Source: Janibacter sp. A1S7 (lineage in GTDB: Bacteria; Actinomycetota; Actinomycetes; Actinomycetales; Dermatophilaceae). From it: DNA of 64,000 nt. The notes beneath the pieces are model-generated. The model was given only the letters and a program-made list of their open reading frames with translations. It ran no database searches and was not told where the DNA came from. The stretch spans positions 1,116,001-1,180,000 of the forward strand of contig NZ_CP144913.1 in NCBI RefSeq assembly GCF_037198315.1. Direction: 5' to 3'. Numbering within the stretch: position 1 is the first letter of the stretch; each line of letters opens with the position of its first letter. This document shows positions 7,634 through 16,666 of this stretch, piece by piece. The position numbers were made by a program, and so were the translations under genes.

Positions 7634-10501
7634 ATGAGTGCGATGACCGTCAGGCACACCGAGCTCGACGAGGCCCTGCGCCGCTCCGGGGTGGCGGATG
7701 TGCGCAGCGACCCGTTGACGGTGGGGATGTACTCCAGCGACGCGTCGCTGTACCGGATCCCGCCGCGCACCGTCGTCTTCCCCCGGGAGACCGGCGAGAT
7801 CGAGGCGACACTCGCGGTCGCCCGTGAGCTCGGCATCCCGCTGACCGCGCGCGGTGGTGGCACCTCCATCGCGGGCAACGCGATCGGCCCGGGCATCGTC
7901 ATCGACACCTCGCGGTACATGGGTCGCGTCCTCGAGGTCGACCCGGACTCGCGCACCGCGCTCGTCGAGGCCGGCGCGGTCCACGCGACCCTGCAGGCGC
8001 AGGCCCGACGCGTCGGACTGCGCTTCGGCCCCGACCCCAGCAGCCACTCGCGCTGCACCGTCGGCGGCATGATCGGCAACAACGCCTGCGGCAACCGCGC
8101 ACTCGGGTACGGCCGCACGAGCGACAACATCGTCGGCATGGACCTGCTCACCGCGGCGGGCACGCGCCTGGCCGCGACCACCGGAGTGGCGGGGGGACCC
8201 CCTTCGCTCACCGGTGACGACGCCCTGGTGGCCCGGCTGACCGACCTACGAGACGCCCACCTGGCGACGATCCGCACCGAGTTCGGCACCTTCGGGCGGC
8301 AGGTCTCCGGCTACGCCCTGGAGCACCTCGCGCCCGAGCGGGGGCTCGACATCGGACGCATGCTCGTCGGGTCCGAGGGAACCCTGGCCGTGGCGACCCA
8401 CGCCCGGGTGCGTCTCGTGGAGGACCCGCCGGAGACGGCGCTGGCCGTGCTCGGCTTCCCCGACATCTACGCCGCGGGCGACGTCGCCCACCTGCTCAAG
8501 GGCCTGGGCGCGGTCGCGGCCGAGGGCATCGACTCCCGCATCGTCGACGTCGTCCGCGTGCGGCGTGGCCCCCGCGCCGTCCCGGACCTGCCGGCGGGTG
8601 CCGCGTGGATGCTCGTCGAGGTCCCGGGCGGGGACCGGGCCGAGGCCGTCGCCGCCGCCGAACGCATCTGTCGCGAGATCGAGCCGTTCGACGCCCGCAT
8701 CGTCACCGACCCGACGCAGGCACGCGCGCTGTGGAAGATCCGCGAGGACGGCGCCGGCCTGTCCGCGCGCTCGCAGCGCGACCGTCCCGCCCACGCGGGC
8801 TGGGAGGACGCGGCCGTGCCACCGGACCGGCTCGGTGACTACCTGCGCGCCTTCGACGACCTCCTCGACGAGCACGACGTCCAGGGCCTGCCGTACGGGC
8901 ACTTCGGCGACGGCTGCCTGCACATCCGCCTCGACATCGAGTTGGACACCCCCGGCGCGCAGGAGCGGTACCGCTCGCTCGTCGAGGAGGCCGCCGACCT
9001 CGTCGCCGCCCACGGCGGATCGCTCTCGGGGGAGCACGGCGACGGGCGGGCTCGCTCGGCGCTGCTGCCGCGGATGTACGGCCCCGAGGCGATCGCGCTC
9101 TTCGGCGCGGTCAAGCACGCCTTCGACCCGACCAACCTGCTGGGTCCCGGCGTCCTCGTCGATCCGGCGCCCGTCGATGCCGACCTGCGCATCCCGGCCG
9201 CCCGCAAGGCCGCCGTGCCGCTGGCCTTCGGCTACCCGGAGGACGGGGGCGACTTCAGCCAGGCCGTCCACCGCTGCACCGGCGTCGGCAAGTGCCGTGC
9301 AGCCGGTACGTCCACGACGGTCATGTGTCCCAGCTACCAGGCGACGGGCGAGGAGAAGGACTCCACCCGCGGCCGTGCCCGGATCCTGCAGGAGATGCTC
9401 AACGGCTCCACGGACACCGGGGGCTGGCGCTCGCCCGAGGTCCACGACGCCCTCGACCTGTGCCTGTCCTGCAAGGGCTGCGCCAGCGACTGCCCGACCG
9501 GTGTCGACATGGCGACGTACAAAGCCGAGGCGCTGCACCAGACGTGGCAGGGACGCATCCGCCCCCGGAGCCACTACTCGCTCGGCCGGTTGCCGCAGCT
9601 GGCGCGGATCGCCTCGCGCGCACCACGCCTGGTCAACGCGATGACCTCGCTGCCGGGCCTGAAGAAGCTCACCCTCCCCGCCGCCGGCGTGGACCCGCGC
9701 CGCAACCTGCCCACCTTCGCGCCGGAGACCTTCCGCACCTGGGTGGAGCGCGAAGGGATGATCGCCTCGGCCGCGCAGATGGCCGGCGCCGACCACCCCG
9801 TCGCGATCTTCGTCGACTCCTTCACCGACCACTTCTCACCGCACGTCGGACGCACGACGGTGGCGCTGCTGCGGGAGGCCGGGTTCACCCCCTTCGTCCC
9901 GGCGGAGTCGTTGTGCTGCGGCCTGACCCTGATCTCCACCGGCCAGCTCGACGCAGCGAAGTCGACCCTGGCGACCGCCGTCCGCGTGCTCACCCCGGCG
10001 GTCGACGCGGGCATCCCGGTGCTGGGCATGGAGCCCAGCTGTACCGCGGCCCTGCGCCACGACCTGCCGCGGCTGGTCGACTCCGCCGCGGCGCGCACGG
10101 TCTCGACCGCCGTGCGCACGGTCGCCGAGCTGCTCGGCACGGCCATCGACGAGGGTCGGTGGAGCGCGCCCGACCTGACCGGGACCGAGGTCGTCGCCCA
10201 GCCGCACTGCCACCAGCACGCGGTGATGAGCTGGAGCGCCGACGAGGCCCTGCTCGCGCGGACCGGCGCCGCGGTCACCCGACTGGGTGGCTGCTGTGGT
10301 CTGGCCGGGAACTGGGGGGTGGAGATCGGGCACTACGACGTCTCGGTCCGGGTCGCGGAGCAGCAGCTGCTCCCGGCGATCCGGGAGGCGGCGGCGGACA
10401 CCGTCGTCCTCGCGGACGGTTTCTCCTGCCAGACCCAGATCGCCGACCTGTCCGACCGCGAGGGCGTGCACCTGGTCGAGCTGCTCGCGCGCGACGCCTA
10501 G
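7634..10501 (+). CDS. FAD-linked oxidase / Fe-S dehydrogenase (D-2-hydroxyacid type)
   Basis: 955 aa, YdiJ/D-2-hydroxyglutarate-dehydrogenase-like fusion. The N-terminal FAD-binding type 4 (PCMH) domain spans about residues 35-230 (LTARGGGTSIAGNAI, GGMIGNNACGNRALGYGR). The FAD-linked oxidase C-terminal domain spans about 250-510, with GHFGDGCLHIR and GEHGDGRARS. A 4Fe-4S ferredoxin pair follows (CTGVGKCR...CPSY; CLSCKGCASDCPTGVD) at about 545-630. CCG-type Fe-S domains are at the C-terminus (ESLCCGL, PSC, CHQHAV, GGCCGLAGNWG). It probably oxidises a D-2-hydroxyacid such as D-lactate or D-2-hydroxyglutarate and passes electrons to the respiratory chain. The substrate is inferred. Start ATG 7634 lies 6 nt after a GACAAT -10-like hexamer. 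Confidence 0.93.
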   Translation: MSAMTVRHTELDEALRRSGVADVRSDPLTVGMYSSDASLYRIPPRTVVFPRETGEIEATLAVARELGIPLTARGGGTSIAGNAIGPGIVIDTSRYMGRVLEVDPDSRTALVEAGAVHATLQAQARRVGLRFGPDPSSHSRCTVGGMIGNNACGNRALGYGRTSDNIVGMDLLTAAGTRLAATTGVAGGPPSLTGDDALVARLTDLRDAHLATIRTEFGTFGRQVSGYALEHLAPERGLDIGRMLVGSEGTLAVATHARVRLVEDPPETALAVLGFPDIYAAGDVAHLLKGLGAVAAEGIDSRIVDVVRVRRGPRAVPDLPAGAAWMLVEVPGGDRAEAVAAAERICREIEPFDARIVTDPTQARALWKIREDGAGLSARSQRDRPAHAGWEDAAVPPDRLGDYLRAFDDLLDEHDVQGLPYGHFGDGCLHIRLDIELDTPGAQERYRSLVEEAADLVAAHGGSLSGEHGDGRARSALLPRMYGPEAIALFGAVKHAFDPTNLLGPGVLVDPAPVDADLRIPAARKAAVPLAFGYPEDGGDFSQAVHRCTGVGKCRAAGTSTTVMCPSYQATGEEKDSTRGRARILQEMLNGSTDTGGWRSPEVHDALDLCLSCKGCASDCPTGVDMATYKAEALHQTWQGRIRPRSHYSLGRLPQLARIASRAPRLVNAMTSLPGLKKLTLPAAGVDPRRNLPTFAPETFRTWVEREGMIASAAQMAGADHPVAIFVDSFTDHFSPHVGRTTVALLREAGFTPFVPAESLCCGLTLISTGQLDAAKSTLATAVRVLTPAVDAGIPVLGMEPSCTAALRHDLPRLVDSAAARTVSTAVRTVAELLGTAIDEGRWSAPDLTGTEVVAQPHCHQHAVMSWSADEALLARTGAAVTRLGGCCGLAGNWGVEIGHYDVSVRVAEQQLLPAIREAAADTVVLADGFSCQTQIADLSDREGVHLVELLARDA

Positions 10502-10512
10502 GCTTGACCCCC

Positions 10513-11244
10513 ATGGCCAAGCAACGCACCCCCGACGGGCCACCCCCGCCACCTGCTGTCCAGAAGTTGCGCATCCAGTACGCCCGCCGCGGACGGCTTC
10601 GCCACTCCTCGACCCGTGACTTCGGGCGGGCGCTCGAGCGCGCGCTGCGCCGCTCCGGGGTGCCGATGGCCTACTCCGCCGGGTTCCACCCGCACCCGAA
10701 GATCTCCTACGCCAACGGGGCCGCCACGGGGGCGGCGAGCGAGGCGGAGTACTTCGAGATCTCGGTGACCGAGCAGGTCGACCCCGACGCCGTGGCCACG
10801 GCCCTGGACGAGGCACTGCCCGACGGGCTGGACATCGTCAGGGTCGTCGAGGCCCGCCCGGGGGCGCTCGCGGACCTGCTGCAGGCGAGCCGCTGGAAAC
10901 TGCGCTTCCCCGGCGTGGAGGTGGCCGACCTGGAGGTGGCCGTCGCCGGATTCCTCGCCGCGGACAGGATCGAGGTGGAGCGGATGTTCAAGCGCGGGAT
11001 GAAGTCCTACGACGCGCGCGGGCCCGTGGAGTGGGCGCGTACCGGCGTCGATGACGACGGCTGTGCGATACTGGCCATGGTCGTGCGGCACACCACACCT
11101 GCCGTTCGCCCCGACGACGTCCTCAGCGCGATCACCGCTGCCACCTCGTTCGCGCCGCCGCGGTCACCGATCGCGACCCGGTTGGCGCAGGGGATCTGGA
11201 GCAGCGAGACCGAGAGCGTGGCCGATCCACTGGCCGCCGACTGA
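10513..11244 (+). CDS. TIGR03936 / DUF2344 radical SAM-associated protein
   Basis: 243 aa. Recognised by the opening QKLRIQYARRGRLRHSSTRD, the segment RSGVPMAYSAGFHPHPKISYANG and the PGALADLLQASRW region. The family is a partner of TIGR03960 radical SAM proteins and occurs as a separate gene or a C-terminal fusion. Its own function is unknown. It lies 11 nt after the dehydrogenase and 164 nt before rne, the position usual in Actinobacteria. A TAGGCT hexamer ends 8 nt before ATG 10513. Confidence 0.9.
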   Translation: MAKQRTPDGPPPPPAVQKLRIQYARRGRLRHSSTRDFGRALERALRRSGVPMAYSAGFHPHPKISYANGAATGAASEAEYFEISVTEQVDPDAVATALDEALPDGLDIVRVVEARPGALADLLQASRWKLRFPGVEVADLEVAVAGFLAADRIEVERMFKRGMKSYDARGPVEWARTGVDDDGCAILAMVVRHTTPAVRPDDVLSAITAATSFAPPRSPIATRLAQGIWSSETESVADPLAAD

Positions 11245-11312
11245 GCCGCCGCCGGCCCCGTGGGGGTGCCGCGCACGACGCGAGCCACCTCGAGGCAACA
11301 CGGATTTGCTTC

Positions 11313-11333
11313 CGCGGGCCACCAGAGCCCGCG
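11313..11333 (+). promoter_or_regulatory. Stable hairpin in the rne leader
   Basis: Perfect 7-bp arms CGCGGGC and GCCCGCG with a 7-nt loop lie in the 164-nt leader of the RNase E gene. A second hairpin (GTGCC 11368-11372, GGCAC 11380-11384) is closer to the start codon. In enterobacteria the rne leader is an autoregulatory RNase E target. Equivalent control here is inference only. Confidence 0.45.
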
Positions 11334-11408
11334 AACGCCGCGCCAGCGGTCTGGTCGCACCCCTGAGGTGCCGGTGTGGGGCACGGCCGCCGGCGCTGGA
11401 GGTGCCGC

Positions 11409-14204
11409 ATGGCTCCCGAGCACGAGAACCCGGTCGAGGAATCGACCGAGACCACGGCCCAGGTCGGCACGAGCGACCAGCCCGACACCACCACCACCAC
11501 CGAGGACGAGCAGCCCCGGGAGCAGGCGCCCGCCGCTCCGGCTCCGGGCTTCGGGCTCCTCTTCCAGCCGCCCGCCCCCGTCCCCGCTCCGAAGCGGCGC
11601 CGGCGCGACCCCGAGCCCGACGACGAGGACGAGCAGGACTCCCGCGACGACAACGACCCGCAGCAGGGTGACGACTCGGACAACGACTCGGACAATGACT
11701 CGGACAACCAGGACGAGGGGGGTCGCAACCGGCGTCGTCGCCGAGGCGGACGCGGTCGCAACCGGTCGTCCGACTCCTCCGACGAGTCGGACTCGGCCAG
11801 CGACGGCAACGGCTCCACCGGGTCGGGCTCATCGGGCAAGGACTCCTCGAACAAGGCCTCCTCGGGCAAGGACTCCTCGAACAAGGAGTCCGCGGACGAC
11901 TCCTCGGACGACGGGGACAGCGGCTCCCACACGTCCTCCGGCGGGCGCAACCGCGGACGCGGGCGGGGTCGTGGCCGTGGCGGTGATTCATCGGGGCAGG
12001 ACGACAACTCGTCCGACAACTCCGACGACTCGTCCGACGACTCGAGCAACGACAACGACGACTCCGGCGAGGACGGTCAGTCCTCGGGCGGCTCCCGTCG
12101 CCGCCGTCGCCGCCGCCGTGGCGGTGGGGGCAACGGCAATGGTGGGGGCAACTCGGGTCAGGACGACCCGCCCGGCACCGTGACCAAGGTGCGCGAGACA
12201 CGCAACGAGCCGCAGGCCATCAAGGGCAGCACCCGTCTGGAGGCGAAGAAGCAGCGTCGCCGCGAGGGCCGCGAGGCCGGCCGGCGCCGTACGGTCATGA
12301 CCGAGGCCGAGTTCCTCGCCCGCCGCGAGAGCGTCGAGCGGGTCATGGTCGTGCGTCAGCAGGGGGACCGGACCCAGATCGGTGTCCTCGAGGACGGCGT
12401 GCTCGTCGAGCACTACGTCTCCCGGGAGACGACCTCGACGATGGTCGGCAACGTCTACCTCGGCCGCGTGCAGAACGTCCTGCCGAGCATGGAGGCCGCC
12501 TTCATCGACATCGGCAAGGGCCGCAACGCCGTGCTCTACGCCGGCGAGGTCAACTGGGAGGCACAGGGCGTCGGCAACGGCCAGCCCCGCCGTATCGAGA
12601 GTGCGCTCTCCTCCGGTGACTCGGTCCTCGTCCAGGTGACGAAGGACCCGATCGGCCACAAGGGTGCACGGTTGACCTCGCAGGTGTCCTTGCCCGGCCG
12701 CTACCTGGTGTACGTGCCCGAGGGCAACATGACCGGCATCTCGCGCAAGCTGCCCGACACGGAGCGCTCCCGCCTGAAGTCGATCCTCAAGCAGGTCGTC
12801 CCGAACAGCTCCGGGGTCATCGTGCGCACGGCCGCAGAGGGCGCCTCCGAGCAGGAGCTGACCTCCGACGTCGAGCGGCTGACGAAGGCGTGGGGCCGGA
12901 TCAGCGAGAAGTCCGAGGCCAAGATGGGCAAGAAGACCTCGGCGGGCGGCGCGCCGACGCTGCTGCACGCCGAGCCGGACATGACCGTGCGAGTCATCCG
13001 CGACATCTTCAACGAGGACTTCGCGAAGATGGTCGTCTCCGGTGACGGCGCCTGGGGCGAGATCAAGGGCTACATCGACGACGTCGCCCCCGACCTGGCC
13101 GACCGCCTCGAGAGGTGGACCGGCGACAAGGACGTCTTCGCCGAGCACCGGATCGACGAGGGGATCTCCAAGGCGATGGACCGCAAGGTCTGGCTGCCCT
13201 CGGGTGGCTCCCTGGTCATCGACCGCACCGAGGCGATGACCGTCGTCGACGTCAACACCGGCAAGTTCACCGGCTCCGGGGGAAACCTCGAGGAGACGGT
13301 GACGAAGAACAACATCGAGGCCGCCGAGGAGATCGTGCGGCAGCTGCGGCTGCGCGACATCGGGGGCATCATCGTCGTCGACTTCATCGACATGGTGCTC
13401 GAGGCCAACCGCGACCTCGTCGTCCGACGTCTGCTGGAGTGCCTCGGCCGTGACCGGACCAAGCACCAGGTCGCCGAGGTCACCTCGCTCGGCCTGGTCC
13501 AGATGACCCGCAAGCGGGTCGGCTCCGGCCTCATCGACGTCTTCTCCGAGACCTGTGAGGCCTGCAACGGACGTGGCCTCATCGTCCACAACGAGCCGGT
13601 GGCACACGACCACGGCGGCAACGGTGGCGGTTCCAACGGTGGGGGCGGCAAGTCCCGCCGCGGCCGCGGCAAGGGCGGCGGAGGCAACAACGACTCCCAG
13701 CCGAAGTCCGCACCCGAGGAGGAGAAGGACGCCAACGGGCGCACCGCGGCCCAGATCGCGGCGGCTGCCCACGCGGCGGCCGTGAAGAGCATCGCCGAGC
13801 CCGGTCCCAGCGAGGACGTGGCCACCGGTGACCCCGAGGTGAAGGCCCCGACGCCGGAGCAGTCGAAGGAGCCGGAAGTCGCCCGGCCGGCGGCGGACGA
13901 CACCACCCCGGAGCCGACGAAGGAGCCGCAGCCGGAGCCGACGAAGGAGCCGGAGCCGGCGAAGAAGCCGGCCCGTCGACGCGCCGGTCGCCGTGCGGCG
14001 TCCAGCGCGGGGGCCCCGGTGGCCCTCGAGCCCGTCGACCTGACCGCGGCCGCGCCCAGCACGAGCGCACCGCTGACCTCGATCGCGGGCGAGAGCGGGG
14101 CCGCCCCGACGACCCCGGTGGCCGACCCTCCGGCCGAGCCGGCCACGCCGCCACGTCGCAAGCGCAAGCGAGTCACCAGCGAGGCGGGGCCACCCCAGGC
14201 CTGA
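11409..14204 (+). CDS. rne: Ribonuclease E/G
   Basis: 931 aa endoribonuclease for mRNA decay and rRNA/tRNA processing. The catalytic core is central (about residues 300-735). It contains an S1 RNA-binding domain (GNVYLGRVQNVLPSMEAAFIDIG near 350-372), DNase I-like metal sites in VVDVNTGKFTG (about 612-622) and GGIIVVDFIDM (about 650-660), and the zinc-link motif CEACNGRG near 716. It is flanked on both sides by disordered regions. The N-terminal one (about 300 aa) is acidic and Ser/Asp-rich with RGRGRGRG and polyarginine patches. The C-terminal one is Pro/Glu/Lys-rich and ends in RRKRKRV. This layout is typical of actinobacterial RNase E. The ATG at 11409 has GGAGG 6 nt upstream, and an earlier in-frame GTG at 11376 lacks one. 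Confidence 0.93.
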   Translation: MAPEHENPVEESTETTAQVGTSDQPDTTTTTEDEQPREQAPAAPAPGFGLLFQPPAPVPAPKRRRRDPEPDDEDEQDSRDDNDPQQGDDSDNDSDNDSDNQDEGGRNRRRRRGGRGRNRSSDSSDESDSASDGNGSTGSGSSGKDSSNKASSGKDSSNKESADDSSDDGDSGSHTSSGGRNRGRGRGRGRGGDSSGQDDNSSDNSDDSSDDSSNDNDDSGEDGQSSGGSRRRRRRRRGGGGNGNGGGNSGQDDPPGTVTKVRETRNEPQAIKGSTRLEAKKQRRREGREAGRRRTVMTEAEFLARRESVERVMVVRQQGDRTQIGVLEDGVLVEHYVSRETTSTMVGNVYLGRVQNVLPSMEAAFIDIGKGRNAVLYAGEVNWEAQGVGNGQPRRIESALSSGDSVLVQVTKDPIGHKGARLTSQVSLPGRYLVYVPEGNMTGISRKLPDTERSRLKSILKQVVPNSSGVIVRTAAEGASEQELTSDVERLTKAWGRISEKSEAKMGKKTSAGGAPTLLHAEPDMTVRVIRDIFNEDFAKMVVSGDGAWGEIKGYIDDVAPDLADRLERWTGDKDVFAEHRIDEGISKAMDRKVWLPSGGSLVIDRTEAMTVVDVNTGKFTGSGGNLEETVTKNNIEAAEEIVRQLRLRDIGGIIVVDFIDMVLEANRDLVVRRLLECLGRDRTKHQVAEVTSLGLVQMTRKRVGSGLIDVFSETCEACNGRGLIVHNEPVAHDHGGNGGGSNGGGGKSRRGRGKGGGGNNDSQPKSAPEEEKDANGRTAAQIAAAAHAAAVKSIAEPGPSEDVATGDPEVKAPTPEQSKEPEVARPAADDTTPEPTKEPQPEPTKEPEPAKKPARRRAGRRAASSAGAPVALEPVDLTAAAPSTSAPLTSIAGESGAAPTTPVADPPAEPATPPRRKRKRVTSEAGPPQA
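11832..11886 (+). repeat. 30-bp tandem repeat inside rne
   Basis: Two copies of a 25-bp perfect core (11832-11856 and 11862-11886, period 30) encode Ser-Gly-Lys-Asp-Ser-Ser-Asn-Lys units in the disordered N-terminal arm. Shorter ACTCGGACAA repeats precede it near 11677-11708. They probably vary in copy number between strains. Confidence 0.7.
13909..13968 (+). repeat. PEPTKEP repeat region in rne C-terminal arm
   Basis: Near-identical 24-bp units encode Pro-Glu-Pro-Thr-Lys-Glu-Pro motifs in the disordered tail of RNase E, a likely docking or extended linker segment. Confidence 0.6.
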
Positions 14205-14239
14205 TCCCCCTTCGCCCCGGGTGCCCGGCCGGACTTTCT

Positions 14240-14276
14240 CCGGGTTCGCAGGGGTTTCATACTCCGGCGAACCCGG
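14240..14276 (+). terminator. Inverted repeat after rne
   Basis: Perfect 9-bp arms CCGGGTTCG (14240-14248) and CGAACCCGG (14268-14276) surround a 19-nt loop, 36 nt after the rne stop. There is no U-tract, so it may be a factor-dependent terminator or an mRNA 3'-end stabiliser. Confidence 0.4.
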
Positions 14277-14322
14277 GGATTACCGGGTGACCCGATATTC
14301 GTGGGGCGCACGTGGTCGCGTT

Positions 14323-14352
14323 TTGCGGGCCGAGGGCCCTCGACGGTAGTCT
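14323..14352 (+). promoter_or_regulatory. Putative sigma-70-type promoter for rplU-rpmA
   Basis: TTGCGG (14323-14328), an 18-bp spacer and TAGTCT (14347-14352) lie about 110 nt before rplU. The leader that follows contains a hairpin GTGCC/GGCAC at 14386-14399. An L21 autoregulatory leader is possible, but no known family is recognised. Confidence 0.4.
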
Positions 14353-14459
14353 CTATCCTTGGTGCGCCCACCGTGTGGACGCTTCGTGCCCGTGGGCACG
14401 CGGATTGTTTGCCGGTCAGACCAGAGCGAGTGCGCCAGTAACGAAAGTGAGTTCCACTG

Positions 14460-14768
14460 ATGTACGCGATCGTTCGCGCGGGTGGCCGCCAGGAGAAGGT
14501 CTCCGTCGGCGACACCATCACCATCAACTCGATCAAGGGCAAGGCCGGCGACAGCGTTGACCTGAAGCCGATCCTCCTCGTGGACGGCTCGACCGTGACC
14601 AGCGATGTCGACGCGCTGGCCAAGGCCTCCGTGGCCGCCGAGGTCGTCGGGGACGCCAAGGGCCCCAAGATCGTCATCACCCGGTACAAGAACAAGACCG
14701 GTTACCGCCGTCGCCAAGGTCACCGTCAGCCGCTGACCCAGCTGAAGATCACCGACATCAAGGCCTGA
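14460..14768 (+). CDS. rplU: 50S ribosomal protein L21
   Basis: 102 aa. L21 binds 23S rRNA with L20. The opening [18 protein letters not shown] and the C-terminal [20 protein letters not shown] are diagnostic. The ATG overlaps the end of an AGTGAGTTCCACTG stretch. rpmA follows after 28 nt, the invariant rplU-rpmA pair upstream of obgE. Confidence 0.98.
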   Translation: MYAIVRAGGRQEKVSVGDTITINSIKGKAGDSVDLKPILLVDGSTVTSDVDALAKASVAAEVVGDAKGPKIVITRYKNKTGYRRRQGHRQPLTQLKITDIKA

Positions 14769-14796
14769 GCCTTCCCGAGAGTTAGGAACCACTGAC

Positions 14797-15060
14797 ATGG
14801 CATCCAAGAAGGGTGTGTCCTCGACCAAGAACGGTCGCGACTCCAATTCCCAGCGCCTCGGCGTGAAGCGCTTCGGTGGCGAGGTCATCGGCACCGGTCA
14901 GATCATCGTCCGCCAGCGCGGCACCCACTTCCACCCCGGCGACAACGTCGGTCGCGGCGGTGACGACACGCTGTTCGCCCTCGCCGACGGCGAGGTGCAG
15001 TTCGGCTCCAAGCGTGGCCGCAAGACCGTGAGCATCATCCCGGCGGGTACCGCCGGCTGA
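14797..15060 (+). CDS. rpmA: 50S ribosomal protein L27
   Basis: 87 aa. L27 reaches towards the peptidyl-transferase centre with its N-terminus. The sequence begins [28 protein letters not shown] and has the core [14 protein letters not shown]. There is no Firmicute-type cleaved N-terminal extension. It is followed by a strong hairpin at 15079-15117. Confidence 0.98.
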   Translation: MASKKGVSSTKNGRDSNSQRLGVKRFGGEVIGTGQIIVRQRGTHFHPGDNVGRGGDDTLFALADGEVQFGSKRGRKTVSIIPAGTAG

Positions 15061-15078
15061 CGCGGGATCACTGCGTGA

Positions 15079-15117
15079 GGCGAAGGGGGCGGGTCGACTC
15101 GACCTGCCCCCTTCGCC
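15079..15117 (+). terminator. Strong hairpin between rpmA and obgE
   Basis: 19-nt arms 15079-15097 and 15099-15117 pair with a single G-U wobble around a tiny loop. Both arms contain the CGAAGGGGG/CCCCCTTCG word that is frequent in this window. It lacks a U-tail, as is common in high-GC actinobacteria. It probably attenuates read-through from the ribosomal genes into obgE. Confidence 0.7.
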
Positions 15118-15154
15118 GTCCCATCCGAATGCCCGAAGAAGAAGAGGTGAGGTC

Positions 15155-16666
15155 GTGACGACCTTCGTTGACCGGGTCACCCTGCATGTCGAGGCCGGCA
15201 AGGGTGGCCACGGGGTCGCGTCCGTGCACCGCGAGAAGTTCAAGCCGCTCGGTGGCCCCGACGGGGGCAACGGCGGTCACGGCGGCGACGTCGTGCTCGT
15301 CGTCGACCCGCAGGTGACGACCCTCCTCGACTACCACCGCAACCCCCACCGCCGCGCGACCAACGGCGCCCCCGGTGCCGGTGACGAGAAGAACGGCGCC
15401 AACGGCGAGGACCTCGTCCTGCGCGTGCCCGAGGGCACCGTCGTGACCAATGGCCAGGGCGACGTCCTGGTCGACCTCGTCGGCGCCGAGGCACGCTTCG
15501 TCGTGGCCACGGGCGGCCGTGGTGGCCTCGGCAACCGGGCGCTGGCCAGCCGTCGCCGCAAGGCACCCGGCTTCGCGCTGCTCGGCGAGCCCGGCGAGGC
15601 CACCGATGTCGTGCTCGAGCTGAAGTCGCTCGCCGACGTCGCCCTCATCGGTTTCCCCAGCGCGGGCAAGTCCTCGCTCGTCTCGGTCCTCTCGGCGGCC
15701 AAGCCGAAGATCGCCGACTACCCCTTCACCACCCTCGTGCCCAACCTCGGGGTGGTCACCGCCGGCGACATGCGCTACACCGTCGCCGACGTGCCCGGCC
15801 TCATCCCGGGGGCGAGCGAAGGGCGGGGGCTGGGTCTGGAGTTCCTGCGCCACGTCGAGCGCTGCTCGGTGCTCGTCCACGTGATCGACTGCGCGACCCT
15901 CGAGCCGGGCCGCGACCCGATGACCGACCTCGACGTCATCGAGGAGGAGTTGTCGGCCTACGTCGCCGACGACACCCTTGGTGGTCTCCCGCTGTCGCAG
16001 CGCACCCGCATCGTCGTGCTGAACAAGGCCGACGTCCCCGAGGCCCGGGAGCTCGCCGAGATGGTCAAGCCCGACCTCGAGGAGCGGGGCATCGAGGTCT
16101 TCATCGTCTCGGCCGTGGCCCACCAGGGCCTGAAGGAGCTCACCTTCGCCATGGCACGGCACGTGCTCGAGGCGCGGGCCGAGGTCGCAGCCGGCGAGAC
16201 GACACCGCAGCGGGTCGTGCTGCGCCCCAAGGCCATCGACGACTCCGGCTTCGTCGTGCGCCGGGAGATGACGTCCGAGGGAGAGGTCTTCCGGGTCATC
16301 GGCGCCAAGGTCACCCGCTGGGTGCACCAGACCGACTTCGCCAACGACGAGGCGATCGGCTACCTCTCCGACCGACTCAACCGGGCCGGCGTGGAGGACG
16401 AGCTGACCAGGGCCGGTGCCGTCGCCGGGTCCACGGTGCTCATCGGCCCCGAGGACAACGCCGTGGTCTTCGACTGGGAGCCCACCCTCGTCGGTGGTGC
16501 CGAGTTGCTCGGTGGCCGCGGGCAGGACCTGCGCCTGGACGAGAACACCCGCCGCACCACCAGCGAGCGCCGGGAGGAGTTCCACGCACGCAAGGACGCC
16601 CAGAGCGCCGCGCGCGAGGAGCTGCGCGCCGAGCGGGAGTCCGGTCACTGGGTCGAGGGCGAGTGA
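15155..16666 (+). CDS. obgE: Obg/CgtA GTPase
   Basis: 503 aa ribosome-associated GTPase involved in 50S maturation and stress control. The Gly-rich Obg domain spans residues 1-160 ([16 protein letters not shown]). The G domain has G1 [10 protein letters not shown] near 167, [18 protein letters not shown] and [10 protein letters not shown]-terminal OCT domain follows at about 345-430, then a charged actinobacterial tail. The GTG start at 15155 has GAGGTGAGG just upstream. The stop overlaps the proB start by one base. Confidence 0.96.
   Translation: MTTFVDRVTLHVEAGKGGHGVASVHREKFKPLGGPDGGNGGHGGDVVLVVDPQVTTLLDYHRNPHRRATNGAPGAGDEKNGANGEDLVLRVPEGTVVTNGQGDVLVDLVGAEARFVVATGGRGGLGNRALASRRRKAPGFALLGEPGEATDVVLELKSLADVALIGFPSAGKSSLVSVLSAAKPKIADYPFTTLVPNLGVVTAGDMRYTVADVPGLIPGASEGRGLGLEFLRHVERCSVLVHVIDCATLEPGRDPMTDLDVIEEELSAYVADDTLGGLPLSQRTRIVVLNKADVPEARELAEMVKPDLEERGIEVFIVSAVAHQGLKELTFAMARHVLEARAEVAAGETTPQRVVLRPKAIDDSGFVVRREMTSEGEVFRVIGAKVTRWVHQTDFANDEAIGYLSDRLNRAGVEDELTRAGAVAGSTVLIGPEDNAVVFDWEPTLVGGAELLGGRGQDLRLDENTRRTTSERREEFHARKDAQSAAREELRAERESGHWVEGE

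Noticed and set aside
4711..8289. Very long open frame antisense to fadD and TIGR03960
   Set aside because: High-GC third codon positions of the true genes keep the antisense frame open. The translation is low-complexity (Val/Gly/Asp/Arg/His-rich) with no domain, and the sense frames are clear conserved genes.
11650..12150. Repetitive DNA that might be a minisatellite or mobile repeat
   Set aside because: It lies in frame inside the disordered N-terminal arm of RNase E, a known feature of actinobacterial RNase E.
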